DNA from: Roseivirga echinicomitans
GTDB taxonomy: Bacteria; Bacteroidota; Bacteroidia; Cytophagales; Cyclobacteriaceae
Assembly: GCF_001592935.1 (NCBI RefSeq)
Contig: NZ_LRDB01000012.1
Span: 186,001-250,000, forward strand
Length of the DNA: 64,000 bases
Reading direction: 5' to 3'
Every line of letters begins with the position of its first letter. The first letter of the stretch is position 1. The notes beneath the pieces were generated by a model. That model had not been told where the DNA came from and ran no database searches. It worked only from the letters and a program-made list of their open reading frames with translations. A program made the translations under genes and the position numbers. Below are positions 27,017-34,386 of the stretch, piece after piece.

Positions 27017-28123
27017 ATGTTTATGAATAGAATAATACATGTTGCATTTTTTGTTTTGATATTATTTTCATGTTCGAAAGAAAAGAATCCGGAGTGGGAG
27101 AAGTTTTCAGATGGAATTGGCGAAATCAAGAAGGTTTCGTTTGCGAAAAGGGATATAAAGTCAACACGGCAACTTAAAGGGGAACTTTTAGAGCTTACCA
27201 ATTATCTATCCTTTCCTAGAACACTTGTTGTGAATAACGGGACTCTAATTATAACAGATATAAATAATAATGCAATGATTCACATTATTGATTTGAAAAC
27301 TAATCAGTATTTAAAATCATTGGGTAAGAAAGGCTATGGGCCAAATGAAGTAATGAGTGTGGGCCATTCATTAAGCTTAAAGCCAGGTGAGATAAATGGA
27401 TTCTGGACCTATGATATGACTCAACTTAGAATGTCGTTTTTTGACTACACTAAACAGGACACTATAAAGGAAGCCATGAAACAATTTGTGTTTAGGACTG
27501 GTGAATTTAAGAGTTTTAGAGTTACATGGACTAACAGAAATACTTTGCTAGGATTACCATATGACGGTGGGCCGAGGTTGATAGAGTACGATACTACTGG
27601 GGCTGTTTTAAATGAAATTGGCGACTACAAGGGAGTACTTGATGATAAATACAGGTCGGGCACCTTAGCACAGCTTTTTCAAGGGGTTGTTCGGGCTAAT
27701 CCAAAAGGTGATAAATTTATTCATTCGAGTATTTATGTTGATAGGTTGAACTTATATGATTTGAACGAAGATAGAATTCTAGAAATAACAGGCCCTTTAA
27801 ATATTGACCCCATATTTGAGGAACATATTATTCAGAATAATTCTACATTGGGTATAAATACTGAAGAAGCATACCAGATGTATTCTGATTCCTATTTGAG
27901 TAAAGATAGAATTTATGGGTTGTTTTCTGGTAAAAAGTGGATGGGAAGTCCGTCAGGTGTCGAAAATAGTAATTTGATATATGTGTTTAATTTGGAGGGC
28001 GAAATATTGGAGGCGCTAGAATTAGACTATACAATTAGGGCTTTCACTATTGATCCAATGACTAATACCATTTATGGAGTCTCATCGAGTAAAGAGGCTG
28101 ATATTGTTAAGTTTTCATTTTAA
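27017..28123 (+). CDS. BF3164-type six-bladed beta-propeller lipoprotein
   Basis: 368 residues; starts at ATG 27017 or 27023. Lipoprotein signal with lipobox ILFSC at about residues 16-20, so it is probably anchored in a membrane facing the periplasm or outside. The rest is beta-rich with repeated blade-like units (NGTLIITDINNNAMIHIIDL, LGKKGYGPNEVMSVGH, YVFNLEGEILEALELDY), the pattern of the Bacteroidota TolB-like propeller lipoproteins. Function unknown. A second, related propeller lies at 30115-31473 on the opposite strand, and a glycosyltransferase gene between them. Confidence 0.75.
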   Translation: MFMNRIIHVAFFVLILFSCSKEKNPEWEKFSDGIGEIKKVSFAKRDIKSTRQLKGELLELTNYLSFPRTLVVNNGTLIITDINNNAMIHIIDLKTNQYLKSLGKKGYGPNEVMSVGHSLSLKPGEINGFWTYDMTQLRMSFFDYTKQDTIKEAMKQFVFRTGEFKSFRVTWTNRNTLLGLPYDGGPRLIEYDTTGAVLNEIGDYKGVLDDKYRSGTLAQLFQGVVRANPKGDKFIHSSIYVDRLNLYDLNEDRILEITGPLNIDPIFEEHIIQNNSTLGINTEEAYQMYSDSYLSKDRIYGLFSGKKWMGSPSGVENSNLIYVFNLEGEILEALELDYTIRAFTIDPMTNTIYGVSSSKEADIVKFSF

Positions 28124-28188
28124 TAGTCTTGATGTGAAGCTTTAGGGATGTATTTATACTTGGAGTAATGGGGGGAGTATTTTGAGTT

Positions 28189-29172
28189 TTAATATTTGAT
28201 TTTATTAACATCAATATCTCTTCCGCATTTAAAGTGTCCTTTCGGGCATTCTTTAAAGCCATGGAGTCCGCAAGGTCGGCAGTCTAACTTTTCAGAAACT
28301 TCAGCAATTCTAGCATTTTCAGCCAAAGGCCCAAAACCGAACTCAGGAACAGTAGAGCAGTAAATGGCAGTGGTTTTAGCATTCATAGCTGAAGCCAAGT
28401 GCATGGGGGCGGAGTCGTTCACATAATTCATTACCGCATCTTTCATCAATGCAGCGGACTGAAGTAAATTCATTTTTCCACACAGGTTCTGCGCTTTTGA
28501 ATTTCCGCCTTGGGCAATGATTTCATCGCAAAGCACCATATCATTAGGGGCTCCAATCAAATAGATCTTGCCTGAGAAATTGAGTGCTTGAATTAATTCC
28601 ACCCATTTCTCTTTTGGAAATTGCTTGGTAAACCAAACCGAGGCTGGTGCCATGCAGACAAAAGGTTCGGTTTTATAAGCGGCTACTTTTTCAAAATCGG
28701 AAGTGGAAGGGTAAAGTACTGGACGCTGAAGCTGGTCATCAGTAATGGCTTTGATCAGCTCATTGTTACGCTCCACTTCGTGCGTTCCCTCTTCAATTGT
28801 ATGACTTACCTTTTTCGTAAAAGACCAAGCGAAAGGGTTTTTATCAAAACCGATTTTCTCTTTCGCTCCACTAAAGGCAGTAAGCATTCCTGAATTGGCA
28901 AAACGCTGAACGTTCACCACCAGGTCGTAGTTGCGCTTTCTAATTCTGCCAAGGAGCTTAAAGAGGTTACGGTATTTCCCTCCTTTTTTATCCCAAACCA
29001 ACACCTCTCCAAGTTTCGGATGATTGTTCAACAGGGCTTCATTGCCCTTGCGTAACAGAAAGTCTATTTTGGCTTCTGGGTAGTACTGATGCAGCTTTTC
29101 GATCAGCGAGGTTGCCAGAATTACATCACCAATAAAGGCCGTTTGAATGATAAGGATCTTTCCGTAGGTCAT
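28189..29172 (-). CDS. Glycosyltransferase family 9 (heptosyltransferase-like)
   Basis: 327 residues, GT-B fold. Typical opening GKILIIQTAFIGDVILATSLIEKL and FLLRKGNEALLNNHP; donor-site segment around MAPASVWFTKQFPKEKWVELI; C-terminal NYVNDSAPMHLASAMNAKTTAIY, with the conserved Asp and Pro. A cysteine-rich C-terminus (CRPCGLHGFKECPKGHFKC) is present. ADP-heptose:LPS heptosyltransferases build the lipopolysaccharide core at the inner face of the inner membrane. No other LPS genes are adjacent, so the acceptor is unknown. Confidence 0.9.
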   Translation of the reverse strand: MTYGKILIIQTAFIGDVILATSLIEKLHQYYPEAKIDFLLRKGNEALLNNHPKLGEVLVWDKKGGKYRNLFKLLGRIRKRNYDLVVNVQRFANSGMLTAFSGAKEKIGFDKNPFAWSFTKKVSHTIEEGTHEVERNNELIKAITDDQLQRPVLYPSTSDFEKVAAYKTEPFVCMAPASVWFTKQFPKEKWVELIQALNFSGKIYLIGAPNDMVLCDEIIAQGGNSKAQNLCGKMNLLQSAALMKDAVMNYVNDSAPMHLASAMNAKTTAIYCSTVPEFGFGPLAENARIAEVSEKLDCRPCGLHGFKECPKGHFKCGRDIDVNKIKY

Positions 29173-29180
29173 ACTATTGG

Positions 29181-29209
29181 CAAATATAGTGCTTTCTTCA
29201 ACTCTCCAA
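29181..29209 (-). promoter_or_regulatory. Putative promoter of the glycosyltransferase 9 gene
   Basis: On the minus strand TTG (29209-29207), an 18-base spacer and TATATTTG (29188-29181) match the Bacteroidota -33/-7 pattern. The box ends only 8 bases before the start codon, so the transcript would have a very short leader. Confidence 0.45.
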
Positions 29210-29253
29210 GGGTTCTGAATCTTTGGAGAGTTTTGATAGGCTTGAAGTGAAAA

Positions 29254-29430
29254 TCAGCGGAACTTAACTTCTATCAAATAAATGAGGACAATACTGATGA
29301 TCACTGTCAAAAGTGAAACAATAGACTCAATACTTACCCGCTCTTTGTTTTTATTGCGGAGTGCAATTACCAAGTATTTGTACCTCTTATTGAAGACATA
29401 CGCCATAAGGGGAAATAGAACTAAGTACAT
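29254..29430 (-). CDS. Predicted 58-residue membrane protein
   Basis: From ATG at 29430: MYLVLFPLMAYVFNKRYKYL, then a short basic loop RNKNKERVS and a second helix SLLTVIISIVLIYLIEVKF ending in TGA. The frame is open a further 13 codons upstream without an ATG. Two membrane helices joined by a basic loop is a coherent protein-like design. Not a family I recognise. It lies between the glycosyltransferase gene and the CxxC lipoprotein, all on the minus strand. Confidence 0.5.
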   Translation of the reverse strand: MYLVLFPLMAYVFNKRYKYLVIALRNKNKERVSIESIVSLLTVIISIVLIYLIEVKFR

Positions 29431-29503
29431 GTACCTAATGTGAATATAGAGATAATCTTTTTTTTGTTAAAAGTTGATTTAATGTTCTTAAAAATAAACA
29501 ATT

Positions 29504-29522
29504 AAAACCCCCATTTTGGGTT
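29504..29522 (-). terminator. Weak terminator after the CxxC lipoprotein gene
   Basis: Minus-strand stem AACCC/GGGTT with a short loop and a T-rich tail, 19 bases after the stop codon. The stem is short. Confidence 0.4.
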
Positions 29523-29541
29523 GGCTAGGTGTTCACTAAAA

Positions 29542-30125
29542 TCATTTAGACTGCGAGCTAAATACATGGGAGATCGCATTGAAGTAGGACTCATTTAGTG
29601 GTTTAATGCCTCTAATGGGGACAAATGTATGGTTGACAATGTGATTTGAATTAATGGTGAAATAGTAAGGTGCATTGACCTCGTCTACAGGGAGTTTTAA
29701 TTCTCCATAATCAATAGTGAAAATAGGTATGCCAGACCCTGAAAGACCGTTGGTCATAAGTTTTAAATTCCTCTCGGATTTAAATGTTGCAAATACGGCA
29801 ATCTGATTTGTGCCTAATTTTGTTTTGAATGATAGAATTTCTTCAAGCTCAACTTCAATACAAAGACCACAATTACTGTCGTTAATTCTTAAAATGGCTA
29901 GTTCATTATGTGCTCTCAACAATGAATCAAACCTAATTTTATGATCAACGGACTCTAAACTGTCTTTGACATTTAAAATCGAAGAATTTGTTTTTTGTTC
30001 AAAAAACAAATTGCTATTGTCTCAATTAGGCCTGATTCTGCTGAGTTGACCGTGTCTTCGTTGTTATTCGAAGTACAAGCAACTAGGCAAAAGAACAGAA
30101 GGACAATGGTTTTGTTATTGATCAT
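29542..30125 (-). CDS. CxxC lipoprotein, reading frame broken at a homopolymer
   Basis: The frame starting at ATG 30125 gives a lipoprotein signal, INNKTIVLLFFCLVAC, with lipobox LVAC, and runs for about 40 codons to a T6 run; there it ends 9 codons later in TAA. The -1 frame continues from that point for 155 codons to 29542 (FFEQKTNSSILN onward). One extra T or A would join them into a 194-residue protein. The downstream part has a CGLC motif after a predicted strand, hinting at a thioredoxin-like fold. Its ATG overlaps the stop of the propeller gene by 11 bases, so both parts belong to that operon. It is either a mutation, a sequence error or slippage. Confidence 0.65.
29985..30012. repeat. 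Perfect 12-bp inverted repeat at the lipoprotein frame break
   Basis: Arms AATTTGTTTTTT (29985-29996) and AAAAAACAAATT (30001-30012), loop GTTC. Both homopolymer runs that could restore the reading frame lie in the arms. Confidence 0.75.
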
Positions 30126-31473
30126 TTATATTATTGAAATCAGGTTCTACAAATACCAAAACTGGGTTGTCGTCTGGGTCTAAGTTTTTTGCTAAGTCCA
30201 AGTAGTTAAAGCCGTTTTCTTGAATGTACTTGTTCAAGTAAAACGCATACTGTTCATCTAAGCTCATCTCTGGACGGCTTTTCCCGTTATCAGCAATTAG
30301 TGCTTTGCGTAAGCCTACAGTAATTTCTAGATATTTATCGACCGCGTTTTTTGGTTCCATTACATAAATAAGAGAGTTTCCTTCGTATCCAATTGGAGAA
30401 TATGGTATTGCTCCAGCCACTTGCATATTGTCATCAATATCTCCAAAGGTGAATCCTTTTTTTAAATTCTTATTATAGAGTGTGTGGGTAAAAGCATTGG
30501 CGGTTTCTAAAGAACTAACGGTGTATATGTAATCTTCAGTTTCAAAAAAAATATCTGGATAAGGAAGCTGTCCAAGGCTTTTCTTCCTGTTTATTTCCCT
30601 GATATCCCCATTTTGGAATAGATCTTTTGGGATTGCCCATTTTCCGTAGTCTATAACATATTTTGGATGGACTCCCTTTTCGCTAAATGAATATATGGTG
30701 TCATTAAAAACCATATTGATAAGAAAGTCATTATCACTTCCCTCTGATAAATTCTGACGGGCTCCAAAGTTGAGTACTTCTGTATTCGGGATATGAGGTA
30801 GATGTTGCGATATTATTCTTACTCTATTGTATTCAACTTCTTCAGCAACCAGTAACTGGTGCCCGAGACCATCGACTTGCCCGTATCGATCTTCATTAAA
30901 AAGATATGACCCTACAAAGAATAAGTATTTATTTTCATCTAGTGGTGTGAATGCCTTGAGAAGAAAGCCAAGTTTAAGGGTAGATTGGTAAATCCCAGTA
31001 TTAGCATCGTATCGTTGAATAATGCCCCTAGTATTATCAAGTATTTCTATCGTGTTTTTGGCTTTATTAAACCCGATATACTTTATAGATCGATATTCTT
31101 CAGGGCCACCGCCTGATCTGTCAATTTTAAAGTCAAATTTCCCATCATGAAAAAATACCAGAACAGAATTGGTACTGCGGTCTGCAATAATATACCGAGA
31201 ATCTGTCAAGATGAATTCGTCTATTTTTCCAAATAGTGATTCATCAGTAGTTTCCAAAGGAGTAAAGCGAATGTTTTTTTTGAATATGTCTTGACTTTTG
31301 ATTTTTGGTGAATTACCATCTACTTTGATAGTGCTAGGGTCAAGGTAAATATCCTTATATATGTTTTCCTCGAGGCTATTCAGGTCTAGCTGATAGATTA
31401 ACAACTTCTCATTATTTGATTTACATGATGAGAGGTAACAACAGAGGAAGAGTAGGAGGATTTTATGTTTCAT
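30115..31473 (-). CDS. Six-bladed beta-propeller lipoprotein
   Basis: 452 residues from ATG 31473; a longer frame to 31506 runs into the upstream terminator hairpin, so it is rejected. Lipoprotein signal KILLLFLCCYLSSC with lipobox LSSC. The mature part has recurring propeller-like units (ADRSTNSVLVFFHDGKFDFK and SIKYIGFNKAKNTIEILDN), similar in style to the propeller at 27017-28123. The C-terminal tail has YAFYLNKYIQENGFNYLDLA. Function unknown; surface or periplasmic sensing or binding is guesswork. Probably co-translated with the CxxC lipoprotein downstream. Confidence 0.75.
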   Translation of the reverse strand: MKHKILLLFLCCYLSSCKSNNEKLLIYQLDLNSLEENIYKDIYLDPSTIKVDGNSPKIKSQDIFKKNIRFTPLETTDESLFGKIDEFILTDSRYIIADRSTNSVLVFFHDGKFDFKIDRSGGGPEEYRSIKYIGFNKAKNTIEILDNTRGIIQRYDANTGIYQSTLKLGFLLKAFTPLDENKYLFFVGSYLFNEDRYGQVDGLGHQLLVAEEVEYNRVRIISQHLPHIPNTEVLNFGARQNLSEGSDNDFLINMVFNDTIYSFSEKGVHPKYVIDYGKWAIPKDLFQNGDIREINRKKSLGQLPYPDIFFETEDYIYTVSSLETANAFTHTLYNKNLKKGFTFGDIDDNMQVAGAIPYSPIGYEGNSLIYVMEPKNAVDKYLEITVGLRKALIADNGKSRPEMSLDEQYAFYLNKYIQENGFNYLDLAKNLDPDDNPVLVFVEPDFNNINDQ

Positions 31474-31498
31474 AAAGGGACATTTAAAGGATGAGGGT

Positions 31499-31553
31499 AA
31501 AAACACAGCACTTAATTATCTGTTTCGATTTCACCTAAATACTAAGTGCCGTG
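31499..31553 (-). terminator. Hairpin terminator between the NVEAL-like gene and the propeller gene
   Basis: Minus-strand stem CACGGCACTTA/TAAGTGCTGTG (11 pairs, one G-U) with a 28-base loop, followed by TTTTT. It may cut most transcripts before the propeller gene, giving more of the small secreted protein than of the propeller. Confidence 0.6.
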
Positions 31554-31566
31554 TAGTTGTCTTTAA

Positions 31567-31902
31567 TCAGTTTATCCTTTTGTACCCAGGGTCAATTTCA
31601 CAATGAGTTCGGCATGCGTACCAAATAGAAGCATCTAAGCAGCCACCTTGGGTGCCTTCAAAGAGTATTTCATAATCCCCACTTTTAAACCGAAACCCTG
31701 TTCTGTCTACGGCAATCTCTTCTTCACCTCGTACTCTTTGAGTTACGATACACCTCTCATTATCACCACCCTCATTTGCAAACCACTCTATCTTGGCATC
31801 AGCTTGGTTGATGAAGTTTAATCCCAAATAGGGGATTGATAAACAGGTTACAGTTAGTAACGCAATGACTAAAATGATTCTTTGTTTGATCTTGTTTTTC
31901 AT
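31567..31902 (-). CDS. Small secreted cysteine protein, NVEAL-like
   Basis: 111 residues. Hydrophobic signal segment (about 8-30, IILVIALLTVTCLSIPYLGL), then INQADAKIEWFANEGGDNERC, which is reminiscent of the NVEAL motif of small Bacteroidota exported peptides (here EWFANEGG). The mature part has four to five cysteines (C at ERC, GGC, YAC, HC). NVEAL peptides often stand beside TolB-like propeller lipoproteins, and one follows here on the same strand. The assignment is by resemblance and context only. Confidence 0.6.
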   Translation of the reverse strand: MKNKIKQRIILVIALLTVTCLSIPYLGLNFINQADAKIEWFANEGGDNERCIVTQRVRGEEEIAVDRTGFRFKSGDYEILFEGTQGGCLDASIWYACRTHCEIDPGYKRIN

Positions 31903-32507
31903 GGCTTTGTTTTTTATGTTTTACATATTGATAAACTAAAGTTTTGTTTGTGTTTTTACGGTTTATGGATAATAATTCTTCTTGGCTATCGGTAGAAACT
32001 ATCTTTATGTGTTATAAATATTATTAATTATTGTTATATGTAATAAAATAGTACATATCTATTATATTAATGATTTAAAAGATTAAATGTCACCCTTGAA
32101 AATTGATTTTTTTATTAATAAAAAAATATCTGATGACCTACCTCTTGCGTTAGCTTTGATTTTTGATTGGTTATAAGTGCCTGATATTTATAAACTTGAG
32201 TTTAATTGGGTAATGTTACTCTTAGTAGGAGCTCAAGCGTGAATTCTTGCAATAAAAAAATGATGTTGGTTGACTGAAATTTAAAGTACTACTCAATATG
32301 AGTTTTGTGTGCATGCCAACAGTTGGCCTATCTAGGGCAAAGTCAATCTGTTTTGAAAACCCCGCTAAGGACTTAGATATACTGCCGTTTTCACTTACTG
32401 AATAAGTGATCTATCACAGTATTTTTGTCTAGTAAAAGCTGTGGCCTTATCTTTAATATTCTTTTCTATTAAAACTTATACCTTTGTCGTTTTAAGGAGA
32501 TGCTGCG
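31903..32507. other. AT-rich non-coding region with a long palindrome
   Basis: About 600 bases, no credible coding frame. A 20-base perfect palindrome made of T7, ATTAAT and A7 lies at 32107-32126. The promoter for the M16 peptidase is at its end and that of the NVEAL-like gene at its start. Nothing else recognised. Confidence 0.5.
32479..32486 (+). promoter_or_regulatory. Putative -7 box (TACCTTTG) for the M16 peptidase operon
   Basis: Exact match to TAnnTTTG 21 bases before the start codon, followed by an AAGGAG ribosome site at 32494-32499, rare in this window. The -33 element is not clear. Confidence 0.5.
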
Positions 32508-33743
32508 ATGGTCGATTATAATGTTTTTACTTTACCCAATGGCATTCGTGTAGTGCACAAAGAGGTGAGCAATACCAAGATTGTCCACTGCGGATTTGTG
32601 TTGGATATTGGTAGCCGCGATGAGCGCGAAGACCAATTGGGGATTGCCCATTTTTGGGAACATATGGCCTTTAAAGGCACCAAAAAACGGAAGGCCTATC
32701 ACATTCTAAATAAGCTTGATGCTGTTGGCGGAGAGTTAAATGCCTACACTACCAAAGAGAAAATCTGCTTCTATGCTTCTGTATTGGACAAGCACATGGA
32801 ATCGGCTTTTGAGTTATTACAAGATATCACTTTCGACTCTATTTTCCCTGAAAAGCAGATTGAAAAGGAGCGCGGGGTAATTTTGGAAGAAATGTCCTTG
32901 TACCACGATAGCCCAGAGGATGCTATTCAAGATGAATTCGATCGCGTGATTTTTGGTGATCACCCGCTTGGGAAAAATATTTTAGGCACTTCCGATAGCG
33001 TGAAATCTTTTCAGCGAGAAGATTTCAAGGCTTTCTTGAAAACCAATCTCAATACAGAACGAATCGTTTTTTCCTGCGTGGGCAATGTATCATTAAAGAA
33101 AATTCAGAAGCTAGCCACCAAATATTTCGAACCAATTCCACACCATATTGGACAGAGAGAACGTGTGCTTTTTGGAGAGTATGTAGCCAATAGCGAAATC
33201 ATTACTAGGAATATTACTCAGGCCCAATGTGCCATTGGTTGTACTGCCTATCCAATTGGTCATCCCAAAAGACTTCCTTTTTATATGTTGATGAACGTTT
33301 TGGGCGGCCCTGGCATGAACTCTAGGTTGAACTTGGCGCTACGCGAAAAGTACGGCTTCGTCTATAGTATAGATGCCAGTTACCATCCTTTTTCAGATAC
33401 AGGTCTGTTTTCCATTTTCTTTGGCACAGAAACGGGGCAAGTGGAAAGAGGAAGGAAATTGGTGTTGAAAGAATTGCTGAAACTAAGAGAAGTGCCTTTG
33501 GGTACGATGCAGTTGCACATGGCTAAAGAGCAAATACTAGGTCAATTGGCCATGGGCGAGGAAAATAATACTGGCTTAATGCTAATGATGGGCAAAAGTA
33601 TTCTGGATAAAAACAGAATTGACAGCCTAGAGTCTATCTTTGATAAAATCAGAGCGGTATCGTCATCAGATCTTATTGAAGTCGCCAACGAGCAACTGAA
33701 TGAAAATCAATTGAGCCATTTAACCTTTTTACCAGAGCACTAA
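32508..33743 (+). CDS. M16 family zinc peptidase
   Basis: 411 residues, one M16 N-domain and one C-domain. Zinc motif HFWEH at residues 48-52 (inverted HxxEH form) with the third ligand Glu in ERGVILEEM. The C-domain shows the R/Y pair region NLALREKYGFVYSIDASY. No signal peptide, so it is cytoplasmic, as for bacterial homologues of the mitochondrial processing peptidase. Its stop overlaps the start of the methyltransferase by one base, giving tight coupling of three genes to 36300. Confidence 0.93.
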   Translation: MVDYNVFTLPNGIRVVHKEVSNTKIVHCGFVLDIGSRDEREDQLGIAHFWEHMAFKGTKKRKAYHILNKLDAVGGELNAYTTKEKICFYASVLDKHMESAFELLQDITFDSIFPEKQIEKERGVILEEMSLYHDSPEDAIQDEFDRVIFGDHPLGKNILGTSDSVKSFQREDFKAFLKTNLNTERIVFSCVGNVSLKKIQKLATKYFEPIPHHIGQRERVLFGEYVANSEIITRNITQAQCAIGCTAYPIGHPKRLPFYMLMNVLGGPGMNSRLNLALREKYGFVYSIDASYHPFSDTGLFSIFFGTETGQVERGRKLVLKELLKLREVPLGTMQLHMAKEQILGQLAMGEENNTGLMLMMGKSILDKNRIDSLESIFDKIRAVSSSDLIEVANEQLNENQLSHLTFLPEH

Positions 33744-34384
33744 TGGAGTTTATTCCCGAAGATATTCAACGTTATGTTGAAGCCCACACCGATGCAGAAT
33801 CGGAGCTTTTGTTGGACTTGAACCGCGAAACCCACGTCAAAGTAATGATGCCGCGTATGCTTTCAGGTCATTTGCAAGGCAGGGCTTTGTCGATGATCAG
33901 TCATATGATTAAACCGTCTAGGATTCTAGAAATTGGTACCTATACTGGCTATTCTGCTCTTTGTATGGCGGAAGGTTTGGCAGAAGGAGGGAAGCTAATT
34001 ACGCTTGATAAGAATGAGGAGTTGGAAGAAATGGTGCGTGGCTATTTCGAAAAAGCTGGATATTCGAATGTGATAGATTTCAGGCTAGGGAATGCCATTG
34101 AGCTAATCCCTGAGATAGAAGGGCCCTTCGACTTGGTTTTTATTGATGCCGATAAAGCTAATTACTACAATTACTTTAAATTAGTGTTTGAAAAAGTTCG
34201 CCCCGGAGGCTTCATAATAGCCGATAATGTGCTTTGGAGTGGGAAAGTCATTCAAACGGAAAAGAAAATCGACAAGGATACGCAAGCAATCTTAGATTTT
34301 AACCGTTTGACCCATGAAGATGATCGCGTTGAAAATGTACTTTTGCCGATCAGAGATGGGTTAATGATTTTAAGGAAAAAATAA
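33743..34384 (+). CDS. O-methyltransferase, class I SAM-dependent
   Basis: 213 residues of the catechol/caffeoyl-CoA O-methyltransferase-like family. SAM-binding motif I ILEIGTYTGYSALCMAEG, motif II acidic DKNEE, motif for metal-binding Asp FDLVFIDADKANYYNYF and DNVLWSGKV, with RLTHEDDRV near the end. It methylates a hydroxyl group using a divalent metal; the substrate is not known. The ATG overlaps the peptidase TAA by one base. Confidence 0.9.
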   Translation: MEFIPEDIQRYVEAHTDAESELLLDLNRETHVKVMMPRMLSGHLQGRALSMISHMIKPSRILEIGTYTGYSALCMAEGLAEGGKLITLDKNEELEEMVRGYFEKAGYSNVIDFRLGNAIELIPEIEGPFDLVFIDADKANYYNYFKLVFEKVRPGGFIIADNVLWSGKVIQTEKKIDKDTQAILDFNRLTHEDDRVENVLLPIRDGLMILRKK

Positions 34385-34386
34385 AA

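Noticed and set aside
26647-27201. 184-codon minus-strand frame
   Set aside because: Overlaps the certain lipoprotein gene, low-complexity Ser/Thr/Asn composition, no recognisable family.
31474-31506. N-terminal extension of the propeller gene
   Set aside because: Runs into the upstream terminator hairpin and precedes a clean lipoprotein signal.
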